Positions 24,345 to 32,382 of a stretch of DNA of 64,000 nucleotides are shown here, one piece after another. The translations under genes and the position numbers were made by a program. The notes under the pieces were generated by a model. That model was given only the letters and a program-made list of their open reading frames with translations, searched no databases and was not told the origin of the DNA. The stretch comes from Streptomyces dengpaensis (lineage in GTDB: Bacteria > Actinomycetota > Actinomycetes > Streptomycetales > Streptomycetaceae): assembly GCF_002946835.1 (NCBI RefSeq), contig NZ_CP026652.1, positions 4,154,001-4,218,000 of the forward strand, given 5' to 3'. Each line of letters starts with the position of its first letter. Within the stretch, counting starts at the first letter, position 1.

Positions 24345-25693
24345 CACAGGTCTCCGAACGTCATCCGGGCCACCCACTTGGTGTTGAGCACACCCGGAGC
24401 CGCCGGGACGATGATCCGCGCCGGGTAGCCGTGGTCGGGGGTCAGCTCCTCGCCGTTGACGAACAGGGCGAGCAGGGAGCGCGGGTCGCGCACCTGGTTG
24501 TCGCGCAGCGCCGCCTGGCGGAACGCCCCGCGCCGCTGCAACGACTCCACCATCACGTCGGGCGCCGCGTCCGTCTCGTACCCGACGAGCGCCGCCAGAT
24601 CCCGCAACCGGACGCCCCGCCACCACTGGTCGGAGGTCGACCAGCCCTCCACGCAAGCGATGGGCAACGCGGCGCTGTACAGCGGGAGTTGGAGCAGCTC
24701 GGCCCGGCTCAACCGGACCGTCCCGCCGGGTCCCGCGACGACCAGCCGCCACGCCTCCTCGCTCGTCTCCGCCGGGATGATCCCGCGCGAGGCGGCCGTC
24801 TTGTTGATCTGGAAGCCGCCGGGTCCTGAGCCCGGTTCCGACCCGCCGTGCGGGGCGAGTACGGCCGTCTGCCGCAGCGGCCCGTCGAAGCTCTGCCCGG
24901 CGGTCGTGATGAACAGAAGCAGCGATCCGCCGCCGACGAAAGCGAGGGCGCCGCGCCGCGAGACGGTGGGCTCGGCGGGGTTCGGGGACACCAACTCGTC
25001 CTGCTCGTCCTGCTCGTCCTGCTCGTCCTGCTCGTCCGGCTCGTCCGGCTCGTCCGGCTCGTCCGGCTCGTCGCGAGGAGCGTCGGGATCGCGGACATCG
25101 CGAGCATCACGGGCATCACGAGCGTCGCGGCGAGCCCGCAGGTTGCGTACCACCGTCGGCATCTTCAGCGCCGCGTGCACCACGAACGCCGCGAAGAACA
25201 CCCACGCTCCGTAGAAGTGCAGCGTGTAGAAGGAGCCGGGGAAGATGTAGTCGAGCTGGACGTTCAGCACGCCCGTCGTGAACTCGAACAGCGCGCCCCC
25301 GACCAGCAGCAGCAGCGAGATCCGCTCCAGCGCGTGCGCGAGCGACCGCGCGGGCGGCAGCGTGAACAGCTTCGGCACGACCGACCACAGCTTCGCCAGC
25401 AGGACGGGGATCAGCACGATGCCGAGCGTGACGTGGACGCCCTGGTTGAGCCGGTACAGCCAGACCGGGCCGGTCGGCCAGGAGAAGAGGTAGAAGCCGA
25501 GCAGGCCCTTGTCCGGGGTCATGTCGTTCACGCGCGACAGATTCGGGTTGTACGCGGCGTACGACACGAGACCCGTCACGAACAGCACGGTGATCCCGAC
25601 GAGCAGCACCACACCGAGCACGGAGGTGAACCAGGTGCCGCGCAACGGACTGCGCCAGAACGCCGGGGAGGAAGGAGATCGTGGAGACCGCAT
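24344..25693 (-). CDS. Molybdopterin-dependent oxidoreductase fused to a membrane domain
   Basis: This 449-residue fusion has an N-terminal part of about 195 residues with four to five membrane helices, including histidines in RLNQGVHVTLGIVLIP and FYTLHFYGAWVFF that could ligate heme b. A charged linker follows, with the tandem units RDA and DEP/DEQ. A further helix (GALAFVGGGSLLLFITTAG) leads to an extracytoplasmic sulfite-oxidase-type molybdopterin domain with PIACVEGWSTSDQWWRGVRL, where the cysteine would ligand Mo. The GYPARIIVPAAPGVLNTKWV end is typical. The start is uncertain (25741 is possible). It would use molybdate from the ModABC importer nearby. Confidence 0.85.
   Translation of the reverse strand: MRSPRSPSSPAFWRSPLRGTWFTSVLGVVLLVGITVLFVTGLVSYAAYNPNLSRVNDMTPDKGLLGFYLFSWPTGPVWLYRLNQGVHVTLGIVLIPVLLAKLWSVVPKLFTLPPARSLAHALERISLLLLVGGALFEFTTGVLNVQLDYIFPGSFYTLHFYGAWVFFAAFVVHAALKMPTVVRNLRARRDARDARDARDVRDPDAPRDEPDEPDEPDEPDEQDEQDEQDEQDELVSPNPAEPTVSRRGALAFVGGGSLLLFITTAGQSFDGPLRQTAVLAPHGGSEPGSGPGGFQINKTAASRGIIPAETSEEAWRLVVAGPGGTVRLSRAELLQLPLYSAALPIACVEGWSTSDQWWRGVRLRDLAALVGYETDAAPDVMVESLQRRGAFRQAALRDNQVRDPRSLLALFVNGEELTPDHGYPARIIVPAAPGVLNTKWVARMTFGDL
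24997..25077. repeat. 9-base tandem repeat in the molybdoenzyme linker
   Basis: Units of GCTCGTCCT and then GCTCGTCCG repeat in register and encode about four DEQ followed by four DEP units on the minus strand. A second short array of about 9-base units (25089-25125) encodes ARD repeats. Both lie in the linker between the membrane and catalytic domains and can vary in copy number without breaking either. Confidence 0.8.
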
Positions 25694-25806
25694 ACGTCGA
25701 CCGTAGGCCTGGATCGCCCCTCGAAAGGGTCCACGAACCATGACGAAACTCTGACGTCCGCCCTGATGGCGGCTCCGCAGGCCGGTCCCGGCCCTAGCGT
25801 GCCAGT

Positions 25807-27411
25807 GTGAACCGCGATCTTCCCCGCGACCTTCCCCACGAGCGCCCCGGCGGCCTTCCCCACGAGCGCCCCGGCGGCCTTTCCCGGGACCGTCCGTCGG
25901 ATCTGCCCCGCGACCGTCCGTCGGACCTCCCCAGCGACCGTCCCGGCGACCTTCCCCAGAACCGTCCGCCGGACCTCCCCCTCGACCGTCCCCGCGATCT
26001 CCTCCGCGACCTGTCCGCGGTGGCCGCCGCCGCGCTGCTCGTGACGGCCGCCATCGTGGTCGGCCGTGCCATCGAGGACCGCTACGGCACGCTCCACGTC
26101 AACTGGCCCCCGCTGCTCGCCGACTGGGGGCCACACCTCGGCCCCGGAACCGCGGCCGCGATCGCGGTCGCCGTCGCCGTCGTCGCGTACGGGCCGCTCC
26201 TCGCCGCCCGGCTGCCCTGGCGCGCGCTGCTGTGGACCGTCTGGGGCACCGCCATGGCGTGGACGTTCTCGCTCGCGCTGATCGACGGCTGGCGGCGCGG
26301 GATCGCGGACCGGCTGACGACCAGGTACGAGTACCTCCAGGTCATCGCCCCCGTCGGCCCCGACCGCTTCCACGACATCCCCGCCGCGCTGCAGGACTTC
26401 ACCCAGCACATCCTGATCCACTCCCCCGGCTTCCACTGGCCCGCGCACATCGCCGGACATCCCCCCGCGGCCACCCTCACCTTCGTCTTCCTGCACCGGA
26501 TCGGGCTGAGCGGCGGCGTCTGGGCGGGCCTGTGGTGCGTCGTCGTCGGCGCGACGGCGGCGGTCGCGATCCTCGTGACCGTACGGACACTGGCCGGCGA
26601 GGCCCTCGCCCGGCGTGCCGCGCCCTTCCTCGTCCTCGCCCCGGCCGCCGTGTGGCTGGGCACCTCGGCGGACGGCTACTTCGCCGCGGTCGCCGCCTGG
26701 TCCGTCGCGTTCCTCGCCCTCGCGGTCACGGGCCACCGGCCGCGGACGACCGGCCTCGCCGCCGGGCTCCTCTTCGGCCTCACCTGCTATCTCTCGTACG
26801 GCCTGACGCTGATCGCCCTGATCCTGGGAGCCGTCCTGCTGCTCGGCCGCGAGCGGCTCCGCCCGTTGCCGTACGTCCTCGCCGGGCTCGCGGTCGCCCC
26901 CCTCACCTTCACCCTTCTCGGATTCAACTGGTGGGAGGCCTACCACTTGCTGGTCACCCGCTACTTCGAAGGGGCCGCCCGGGTACGCCCGTACGGCTAC
27001 TGGATCTGGGCGAACCTCGCCTGCACGGTGCTGGTCGTGGGCCCGGCGACGGTGGCGGGGCTGCGGAGGGCGGGCGTCGTGCTCGTACGGCAGGGGGGCG
27101 ACGGGGAAGGAGGCGACCGGGAGAGGGCCCGCGGGGAGGCGGGCCGGGCCGGGATCCTCACGCGCCTGGCGCCGCTCGTCCGTCCGCATACGCCCGAACC
27201 TCGGCTTGCCGTGCTCGTCCTGGGCGCTCTGCTCGCCCTTCTCGTCGCCGATCTCTCCGGTATGAGCAAGGCGGAGACGGAGCGCATCTGGTTGCCGTTC
27301 GCGATGTGGCTGCTGGCGGCGGGCGCGTTCTTGTCCCGGCCGCGCGCCTGGCTCGCCGCGCAGGCCGTTCTCGCCCTGCTCCTCAACCATCTGCTGATGA
27401 CCGGCTGGTGA
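25807..27411 (+). CDS. Polytopic membrane protein, GT-C-like, with repeat leader
   Basis: This 534-residue protein has around ten membrane segments between residues 68 and 530. The loop after the third helix carries FHWPAHIAGHPPAATLTFVFLH, resembling the acceptor-side loops of GT-C glycosyltransferases, though no clear catalytic DxD is seen. SKAETERIWLPFAMWLLAAG near the C terminus is common to this Streptomyces family. The first 65 residues are eight degenerate Arg-Pro-x-Asp-Leu-Pro repeats not expected in the family. It diverges from the molybdoenzyme gene and follows the glycosyltransferase operon, suggesting envelope glycan work. Confidence 0.75.
   Translation: MNRDLPRDLPHERPGGLPHERPGGLSRDRPSDLPRDRPSDLPSDRPGDLPQNRPPDLPLDRPRDLLRDLSAVAAAALLVTAAIVVGRAIEDRYGTLHVNWPPLLADWGPHLGPGTAAAIAVAVAVVAYGPLLAARLPWRALLWTVWGTAMAWTFSLALIDGWRRGIADRLTTRYEYLQVIAPVGPDRFHDIPAALQDFTQHILIHSPGFHWPAHIAGHPPAATLTFVFLHRIGLSGGVWAGLWCVVVGATAAVAILVTVRTLAGEALARRAAPFLVLAPAAVWLGTSADGYFAAVAAWSVAFLALAVTGHRPRTTGLAAGLLFGLTCYLSYGLTLIALILGAVLLLGRERLRPLPYVLAGLAVAPLTFTLLGFNWWEAYHLLVTRYFEGAARVRPYGYWIWANLACTVLVVGPATVAGLRRAGVVLVRQGGDGEGGDRERARGEAGRAGILTRLAPLVRPHTPEPRLAVLVLGALLALLVADLSGMSKAETERIWLPFAMWLLAAGAFLSRPRAWLAAQAVLALLLNHLLMTGW
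25812..25995 (+). repeat. Tandem repeats encoding RPxDLP units
   Basis: A run of 24- and 27-base units based on GACCGTCC(G/C)(T/G)CGGA and CTTCCCCACGAGCGCCCCGG occupies the first 190 bases of the gene. The two DLPHERPGG copies at the beginning are identical in DNA, indicating recent duplication. Confidence 0.7.
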
Positions 27412-27448
27412 CGGGTGCGGTTTTCGCCCCCTCCGCCACCCGAACGGC

Positions 27449-27901
27449 TCAGGCCCGCGCGGCTCTCTTGATCGCCTCGCGGATGCGGGAGTAGGTACCG
27501 CAACGGCAGACGTTCTCGATGCGATCGATATCGGCGTCCGCCGGACTCGGCGTCTTCTTGAGGAGGGCCACCGCGGCCATGATCTGCCCCGGCTGACAGA
27601 AACCGCACTGAGCGACATCGCAGTCGAGCCAGGCCTGCTGAACCGGGTGAAGCCGGTCCCCGTCGGCCAGGCCTTCGATCGTGGTGACCTCGCGGCCCGC
27701 ACAGTCCGCGACCGGCACGACACACGGCTGGATCTCCGCACCGCCGAGATGACTGGTGCAGGCCCGGCAGACACCGACCCCACAGCCGTACTTGGGCCCG
27801 GTGACGTCCAGCAGATCACGCAGCACCCACAGCAGCGGCATATCGGCCGGTGCCTCGACGGTGACCGGCTTCCCGTTGAGGACGAAGGAGTAGGACGGCA
27901 T
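27449..27901 (-). CDS. [2Fe-2S] subunit of xanthine dehydrogenase-family enzyme
   Basis: This 150-residue iron-sulfur subunit has C40, C45, C48 and C60 holding the plant-type cluster (YGCGVGVCRACT), and C99, C102, C132 and C134 holding the second (AQCGFCQPGQ and NVCRCGTY). This is the IorA/CoxS type without an FAD subunit. It passes electrons from the large subunit encoded upstream at 27955. The start is ATG, 53 bases after the large-subunit stop. The gap holds several copies of GGAAGTC. Confidence 0.92.
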   Translation of the reverse strand: MPSYSFVLNGKPVTVEAPADMPLLWVLRDLLDVTGPKYGCGVGVCRACTSHLGGAEIQPCVVPVADCAGREVTTIEGLADGDRLHPVQQAWLDCDVAQCGFCQPGQIMAAVALLKKTPSPADADIDRIENVCRCGTYSRIREAIKRAARA

Positions 27902-27954
27902 CGGTGCCTTCTCTGAGTCGGAAGTCGGAAGTCAGGAGTAGGAAGTCGGACGTC

Positions 27955-30117
27955 TCAGAAGGTGAGGGGAAAGCGGCGAGGGCGGGTCCCCGTCGCACGG
28001 GCGTAGGCGTTGGCGACGGCCCCCGCCGCGGCCGGGACACCGAGCTCGCCGGCCCCGCCTGGATCCTGCCGGGACGGCATGATGTGCGCCTCGAAGTGCA
28101 GCGGAGCGTGCCGCTGGCGGGCGTAGCGGAAGTCGTCGAAGCTCCCTTCGCGGACGGCACCCCGGTCGATGTGCAGACCGGCCAGCAGCACGGTGGAGAT
28201 GCCGTCGATCGCGGTGCCCATGAGCTGGGCCTCGAGCCCGCTCGGGTTGACGGCCGTTCCGACGTCGGCGGCCATCACCACCTTGGTCACCCGGGGGTTC
28301 TCCGGGTCGGTGGCGTCGATCTCGACCAGACAGGCCACGCAGGAGTCGTACTCCTCGTGGACGGCCACGCCCTGCCCGTGGCCGTCCGGCAGGGTCCGGC
28401 CCCAGTTCCCGGCGCTCGCGGCCTTGTCCAGTACGGCCTTGGCGGCCTCGCTCCTGAGCGTCGTACGGCGGAACGCCACCGGATCCTCGCCCAGGCTCCG
28501 CGCGACCTCGTCGACGACGATCTCCTCCGCGGTCCGCATCGTCCCGGAGTTGACCGAACGCCAGGCGCCCAGGGGCAGCGGCAGATCCACCCCGGCCGAG
28601 TCCCCAAAGACGGGCCCGAAGTTGTAGAGGCCGCTGTCGCTGGGCAGCGGGCCGGCCGCCGCGGAGCGCCCGCCGAGGGGAACGACGCTGGTCATGCCGC
28701 CCTGCGCGGCTGGGCCGTCCTGTTCGTGGGACTCGTTCACCGAGGCCATCTGGTGGGTGAAGGCCACCACCCGGCCGTCCGCGTGGCTGGCGCGGATCCG
28801 GTGGTGGCTGGCCGGGCGCATCCTGCCGTGCCGGAGGTCGTCGGCGCGGCTCCACATCAGCTTGACCGGGCGATGGGCCGCCTTGGAGATCAGGGCCGCC
28901 TCGACCGCCGCGTCGAAGGTGAGCCGCCGACCGAAGGAACCGCCGCCCCGCGTGACATGGACCCGGACCTTCGAGGCGGGCAGCCCGACCGCCGAGGCGA
29001 TGGTGTCGCGCGCGTTCATCGGGGTCTGCGAGGAGAACCACATCTCGGCGCCGTGGTCCCGTACGTCCGCCACCGCCGTCAGCACCTCCATCGGGGCATG
29101 GCTGACGAAGGCGAACTCGAACTCGCCCTCCACCTGCGTCGATCCACGCGGCGGGGTGCCGAGCCGGGGGACGGCGGCACGCAGCCGGGAGCGGATCGCG
29201 GCGTCGGACAGGGCCGCGAGCGGGCCGGGGGCCCACGTGATCCGCAGGGCGTCCCTGGCCTTGAACGCATGATGGAAGGACTCCGCGACGACGGCGACTC
29301 CACCGTCGGTCCGGACGACCGCGAGGACGCCCGGCATCGCACGCGCCGCCCGGTCGTCGACCGAGACGGCCTTCCCTCCGAGCGTCGGCGGCCGGGCGAC
29401 GACGGCCGGTTTCGCCCCCGCCACCGCCACGTCTCCGGCGTACTCCGCCTTGCCCGTCACGATGTCCCGCGCGTCGATCCGGGTCGCCGGCTTCCCGATC
29501 ACCCGGTGCTCGGACGCCGGCTTGGGCCCGGCCGGCACGGCGGGGCGCCGGATCCGGGCGGCGCTCTCGGTCAGCGACCCGAAGGTGGCCGTACGCCCGT
29601 CGGGAGCGACCACCATCGTGTCCCGGGTGCGCAGCCGTCGCGCGGGGATGTGCCACCGCCGGGAGGCCGCGGTCACCAGCCGGGCGCGCGCGGTGGCGGC
29701 CAGCTCGCGGGCGGGGCCGTACAGCGAACGGACCGAGTTCGAGCCGCCGGTGACCTGGTTCCCCTTGGTCCGGGCCTCGGCGAGCGGGATCCTGATGTCG
29801 GCGAGCCGGGCGTCCAGCTCCTCGGCGATCATCATGGCGACCGCGGTGGTGACGCCCTGACCGACCTCCGCGCGCGGCAGCCGTACGACCACCTTGTTGG
29901 CCTCGGTGACCTCCAGGACCAGCATCTCCTCGTCGGCGCCGGTCACGAGGACGCCGGACGGCGTGCGGACACCGGGCGCGGTGGGCTCGGCGCCCTCCGG
30001 CGACGTGTCGCAGCCGAGCGGCGCCGCGACGGTCAGGGTGGACGCCGCGAGCGTGTAGACCATGAACCTGCGGCGGGACAGCTGACGGTCCAACAGACAG
30101 TCCTCTCGGTACGCCAT
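27955..30117 (-). CDS. Molybdopterin subunit of xanthine dehydrogenase-family enzyme
   Basis: This 720-residue large subunit is of the IorB type, as in isoquinoline 1-oxidoreductase or aldehyde oxidoreductases. The N terminus has a twin-arginine leader, LSRRRFMVYTLAAS, ending in a lipobox-like APLGC, so it may be a Tat lipoprotein. Cofactor loops include GQGVTTAVAMMIAEEL, VTRGGGSFGRRL and PLGAWRSVNSG, and the C-terminal PGGAGELGVPAAAGAVANAY holds the catalytic glutamate (GELG). It hydroxylates an unknown aldehyde or heterocycle outside the membrane. The gene is first in the operon with its [2Fe-2S] partner. Confidence 0.92.
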   Translation of the reverse strand: MAYREDCLLDRQLSRRRFMVYTLAASTLTVAAPLGCDTSPEGAEPTAPGVRTPSGVLVTGADEEMLVLEVTEANKVVVRLPRAEVGQGVTTAVAMMIAEELDARLADIRIPLAEARTKGNQVTGGSNSVRSLYGPARELAATARARLVTAASRRWHIPARRLRTRDTMVVAPDGRTATFGSLTESAARIRRPAVPAGPKPASEHRVIGKPATRIDARDIVTGKAEYAGDVAVAGAKPAVVARPPTLGGKAVSVDDRAARAMPGVLAVVRTDGGVAVVAESFHHAFKARDALRITWAPGPLAALSDAAIRSRLRAAVPRLGTPPRGSTQVEGEFEFAFVSHAPMEVLTAVADVRDHGAEMWFSSQTPMNARDTIASAVGLPASKVRVHVTRGGGSFGRRLTFDAAVEAALISKAAHRPVKLMWSRADDLRHGRMRPASHHRIRASHADGRVVAFTHQMASVNESHEQDGPAAQGGMTSVVPLGGRSAAAGPLPSDSGLYNFGPVFGDSAGVDLPLPLGAWRSVNSGTMRTAEEIVVDEVARSLGEDPVAFRRTTLRSEAAKAVLDKAASAGNWGRTLPDGHGQGVAVHEEYDSCVACLVEIDATDPENPRVTKVVMAADVGTAVNPSGLEAQLMGTAIDGISTVLLAGLHIDRGAVREGSFDDFRYARQRHAPLHFEAHIMPSRQDPGGAGELGVPAAAGAVANAYARATGTRPRRFPLTF

Positions 30118-30271
30118 ACCCGGGTTCGTCCGACTCGTACTTCAGCGCCGATGAGGCGTCAACTCCTATGAGACACCAGTCGCCTTCGCGGTTCCCTGAA
30201 CGAGTACGCCGTCTCCCGCGGGGCATGCGGCCGGGTTGACGCCGCGCGGGCCCACCGATGTACTCCCTCGC

Positions 30272-30835
30272 ATGCCAGGGACGCATGACCAACAGTCGGA
30301 ACAGCCGGAACAGACGCTCGACGGCCACCCGCTCGCGCCCGGCCCGGAGGCGGCCACGGCTCAGGGCTATGTGGAGAGCCGGCTTCGCCAGTACCAGGGC
30401 TGGTACGACAGGAAAGCCGTCAAGATGAAGGCCATGCACCTGCGAATGCGGACGATCTCCGTCGTCGGCGGCGCGCTGGTGCCGGTTTTAGTCAACCTAG
30501 ACCTGTCGTTCGCCAAGCTCACCGCGACCGTGCTGAGCCTGATAGTCGTCGGCTCGGTGTCCCTGGAGAGCGTGTACCGCTACCGGGAACAGTGGAAGAA
30601 CTACCGCTCGACCGAACAACTCCTGGTCCACGAGCGCATCTACTTCGAGACCAAGGTCGGCCCCTACACGGGCCTCTCGGAGAGCGAGGCGTTCCGGACG
30701 CTGGTCACCCGCGTGGAGAAGGCGATCGCGAACGAGAACTCCGCGACGCTCAACGTGATGACACTGGGCGGCCAGGTGAACGCGGATGTCCAGCTTCCCC
30801 CGGCCGTACCGGACGCGCGGCGCGAGCCGCAGTAG
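30272..30835 (+). CDS. DUF4231 (SLATT-like) two-helix membrane protein
   Basis: This 187-residue protein begins with a hydrophilic N-terminal stretch, then YVESRLRQYQGWYDRKAVKMK, a cytosolic helix. Two membrane segments follow (ISVVGGALVPVLVNL and LTATVLSLIVVGSVSLESVY). Then comes YRYREQWKNYRSTEQLLVHERIYFETKVGPY, the signature of DUF4231. DUF4231 groups with the SLATT superfamily, whose two-helix proteins are predicted pore-forming effectors in nucleotide-linked immunity. Here no SMODS or CD-NTase gene adjoins it, so a defence role is not shown. The ATG at 30272 is the better start of two. Confidence 0.78.
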   Translation: MPGTHDQQSEQPEQTLDGHPLAPGPEAATAQGYVESRLRQYQGWYDRKAVKMKAMHLRMRTISVVGGALVPVLVNLDLSFAKLTATVLSLIVVGSVSLESVYRYREQWKNYRSTEQLLVHERIYFETKVGPYTGLSESEAFRTLVTRVEKAIANENSATLNVMTLGGQVNADVQLPPAVPDARREPQ

Positions 30836-30878
30836 AGCCGTGGTCGTCGCCCGTCCCCGTCGGGTTATCGTCACGCCC

Positions 30879-31271
30879 ATGCAGTCCTACACAATCGGCC
30901 AGGCCGCCCGGCTCCTCGGGGTGAGCTCCGACACCGCCCGGCGGTGGGCGGACGCCGGGCGGGTGCCCACACATCGGGACGAGGGCGGGCGGCGGCTCAT
31001 CGACGGGCGGGATCTCGCCGCGTTCTCGGTCGAGCTGGCCAGATCCGGTGGCGAGGAGGAGGCCTCCTACACCTCCGTCCGCAATGCGTTCCCGGGCATC
31101 GTCACCGCCATCAAACTCGGCGATGTCGCGGCGCAGGTGGAGATCCAGGCAGGACCGCACCGGCTGGTCTCCCTGCTGACCCGGGAAGCCGTCGAGGAGC
31201 TGGGCCTGGAGGTCGGCATGGAGGCCACCGCCCGCGTGAAGTCGACCAACGTGCACATCGACCGCACGTGA
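30879..31271 (+). CDS. Mop-domain molybdate-responsive regulator
   Basis: This 130-residue regulator has residues 1-60 as a MerR/excisionase-type helix-turn-helix (YTIGQAARLLGVSSDTARRW, then ADAGRVPTHRDEGGRRLIDG). Residues 67-130 are a Mop/TOBE domain (SVRNAFPGIVTAIKLGDVAA, then LVSLLTREAVEELGL and ATARVKSTNVHID) that binds molybdate or tungstate. It lies 272 bases upstream of modA in the same direction and should control the molybdate importer, functionally like ModE though built differently. The ATG start matches relatives. Confidence 0.9.
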   Translation: MQSYTIGQAARLLGVSSDTARRWADAGRVPTHRDEGGRRLIDGRDLAAFSVELARSGGEEEASYTSVRNAFPGIVTAIKLGDVAAQVEIQAGPHRLVSLLTREAVEELGLEVGMEATARVKSTNVHIDRT

Positions 31272-31275
31272 CGGT

Positions 31276-31333
31276 GCAAGCCACACGGGTCACGCAAGAT
31301 CACACAAGGCACGCAAGCCACACGGGCCACGCA
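31276..31333. repeat. 21-base direct repeat between regulator and modA
   Basis: The same 21-base sequence stands at 31276-31296 and 31313-31333 with a single difference, and a shorter copy of CCACACGGGC follows at 31381. All are built on CACACGGG and CACGCAAG words. The stretch 31272-31440 holds no gene and could be a spacer or regulator-binding array. Confidence 0.6.
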
Positions 31334-31476
31334 CACACGACTCAAGACCGCGCACGCCACATCGGCATCGGCCCCACATGCCACACGGGCGACGGCCCCA
31401 CGCAAACGCACATGCGTTCACTCCAGCCCCATCATCTCGCTCTTGCGATGCGACAGGGGGCTTTCGGCTGGCATCT

Positions 31477-31506
31477 GCGACTATATGATCGGTGTATGGC
31501 TGTCGC
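31477..31506 (+). promoter_or_regulatory. Possible modA promoter and operator
   Basis: GCGAC (31477-31481) and GTCGC (31502-31506) flank an AT-rich core with TATGAT (31484-31489), a good -10 element, 54 bases ahead of the modA start. Another GCGAC stands at 31450. The dyad over the -10 would suit repression by the molybdate-bound regulator encoded next door. Confidence 0.5.
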
Positions 31507-31542
31507 ATGCCTGTCTGCTGCACAGAGTCAGAGGAGTAGCCC

Positions 31543-32382
31543 GTGGTGGCCCGTTACGACCGCCGAACCGGCCGAAGCCGCCGAACTCTGCAGGTGGCCG
31601 CCGTGGGTGCCGCCACGCTACTCACCCTGAGCGCCTGCTCCTCCGCCGCCTCCGGCGACCCGGCCTCCTCGGCATCCGACGCGTCCGCCTCCGCGCCGGA
31701 GAAGATCTCGGGCACGGTGACCGTCTTCGCCGCCGCCTCGCTCAAGGAGAGCTTCACGACACTGGGCAAGGAGTTCGAGAAGGACCACCCCGGTACGAAG
31801 GTGACCTTCAGCTTCGGCGGCAGCGACACGCTCGCCGCGAGCATCACCGGGGGCGCCCCGGCCGACGTCTTCGCCGCCGCGAGCCCCAGGACGATGGCGA
31901 TCGTGACGGACAAGAAGGACACGGCGACCGCCCCCGTCACCTTCGTGCGCAACCAGCTGGAGATCGCGACCCTGCCCGGCAACCCCGACAAGGTCGCCTC
32001 CCTGAAGGACCTCACCAAGTCCGGCCTCAAGGTCGTCCTGTGCGACAAGACGGTGCCGTGCGGCGCCGCCGCGCAGAAGGCGCTGGACGCCGGCGGCCTC
32101 AAGCTGACCCCGGTCTCGTACGAGCAGGACGTCAAGAGCGCCCTGATCAAGGTGGAGCTGAAGGAGGCCGACGCCGCCGTCGTCTACCAGACCGATGTGA
32201 AGGCGGCGGGTGACAAGGTGGAGGGCGTGGCGTTCCCCGAGTCGGCCAAGGCCGTCAACGACTACCCGATCGCCCTGCTCAGGGACGCGCCCAACGCGGA
32301 CGCGGCAAAGGCGTTCATCGAGCTGGTGAAGTCCGCCGAGGGCCAGAAGGTGCTGACCGAGGCCGGGTTCCTCACGCCGTGA
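31543..32382 (+). CDS. modA: Molybdate-binding lipoprotein ModA
   Basis: This 279-residue lipoprotein has a basic start, a hydrophobic leader and the lipobox LSAC near residue 31. The periplasmic-binding-protein fold of the ModA class is clear from TVTVFAAASLKESFTTLGKE, FSFGGSDTLAASITGGAPAD and VFAAAS, which line the oxyanion pocket. It captures molybdate or tungstate for ModBC. The GTG start is one of two adjacent GTG codons behind AGAGGAGTAG. It overlaps modB by four bases. Confidence 0.93.
   Translation: MVARYDRRTGRSRRTLQVAAVGAATLLTLSACSSAASGDPASSASDASASAPEKISGTVTVFAAASLKESFTTLGKEFEKDHPGTKVTFSFGGSDTLAASITGGAPADVFAAASPRTMAIVTDKKDTATAPVTFVRNQLEIATLPGNPDKVASLKDLTKSGLKVVLCDKTVPCGAAAQKALDAGGLKLTPVSYEQDVKSALIKVELKEADAAVVYQTDVKAAGDKVEGVAFPESAKAVNDYPIALLRDAPNADAAKAFIELVKSAEGQKVLTEAGFLTP

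Noticed and set aside
25812..25995. Repeat tract as a regulatory iteron array
   Set aside because: It is in frame, begins after the start codon and encodes a regular peptide repeat, so it is coding.
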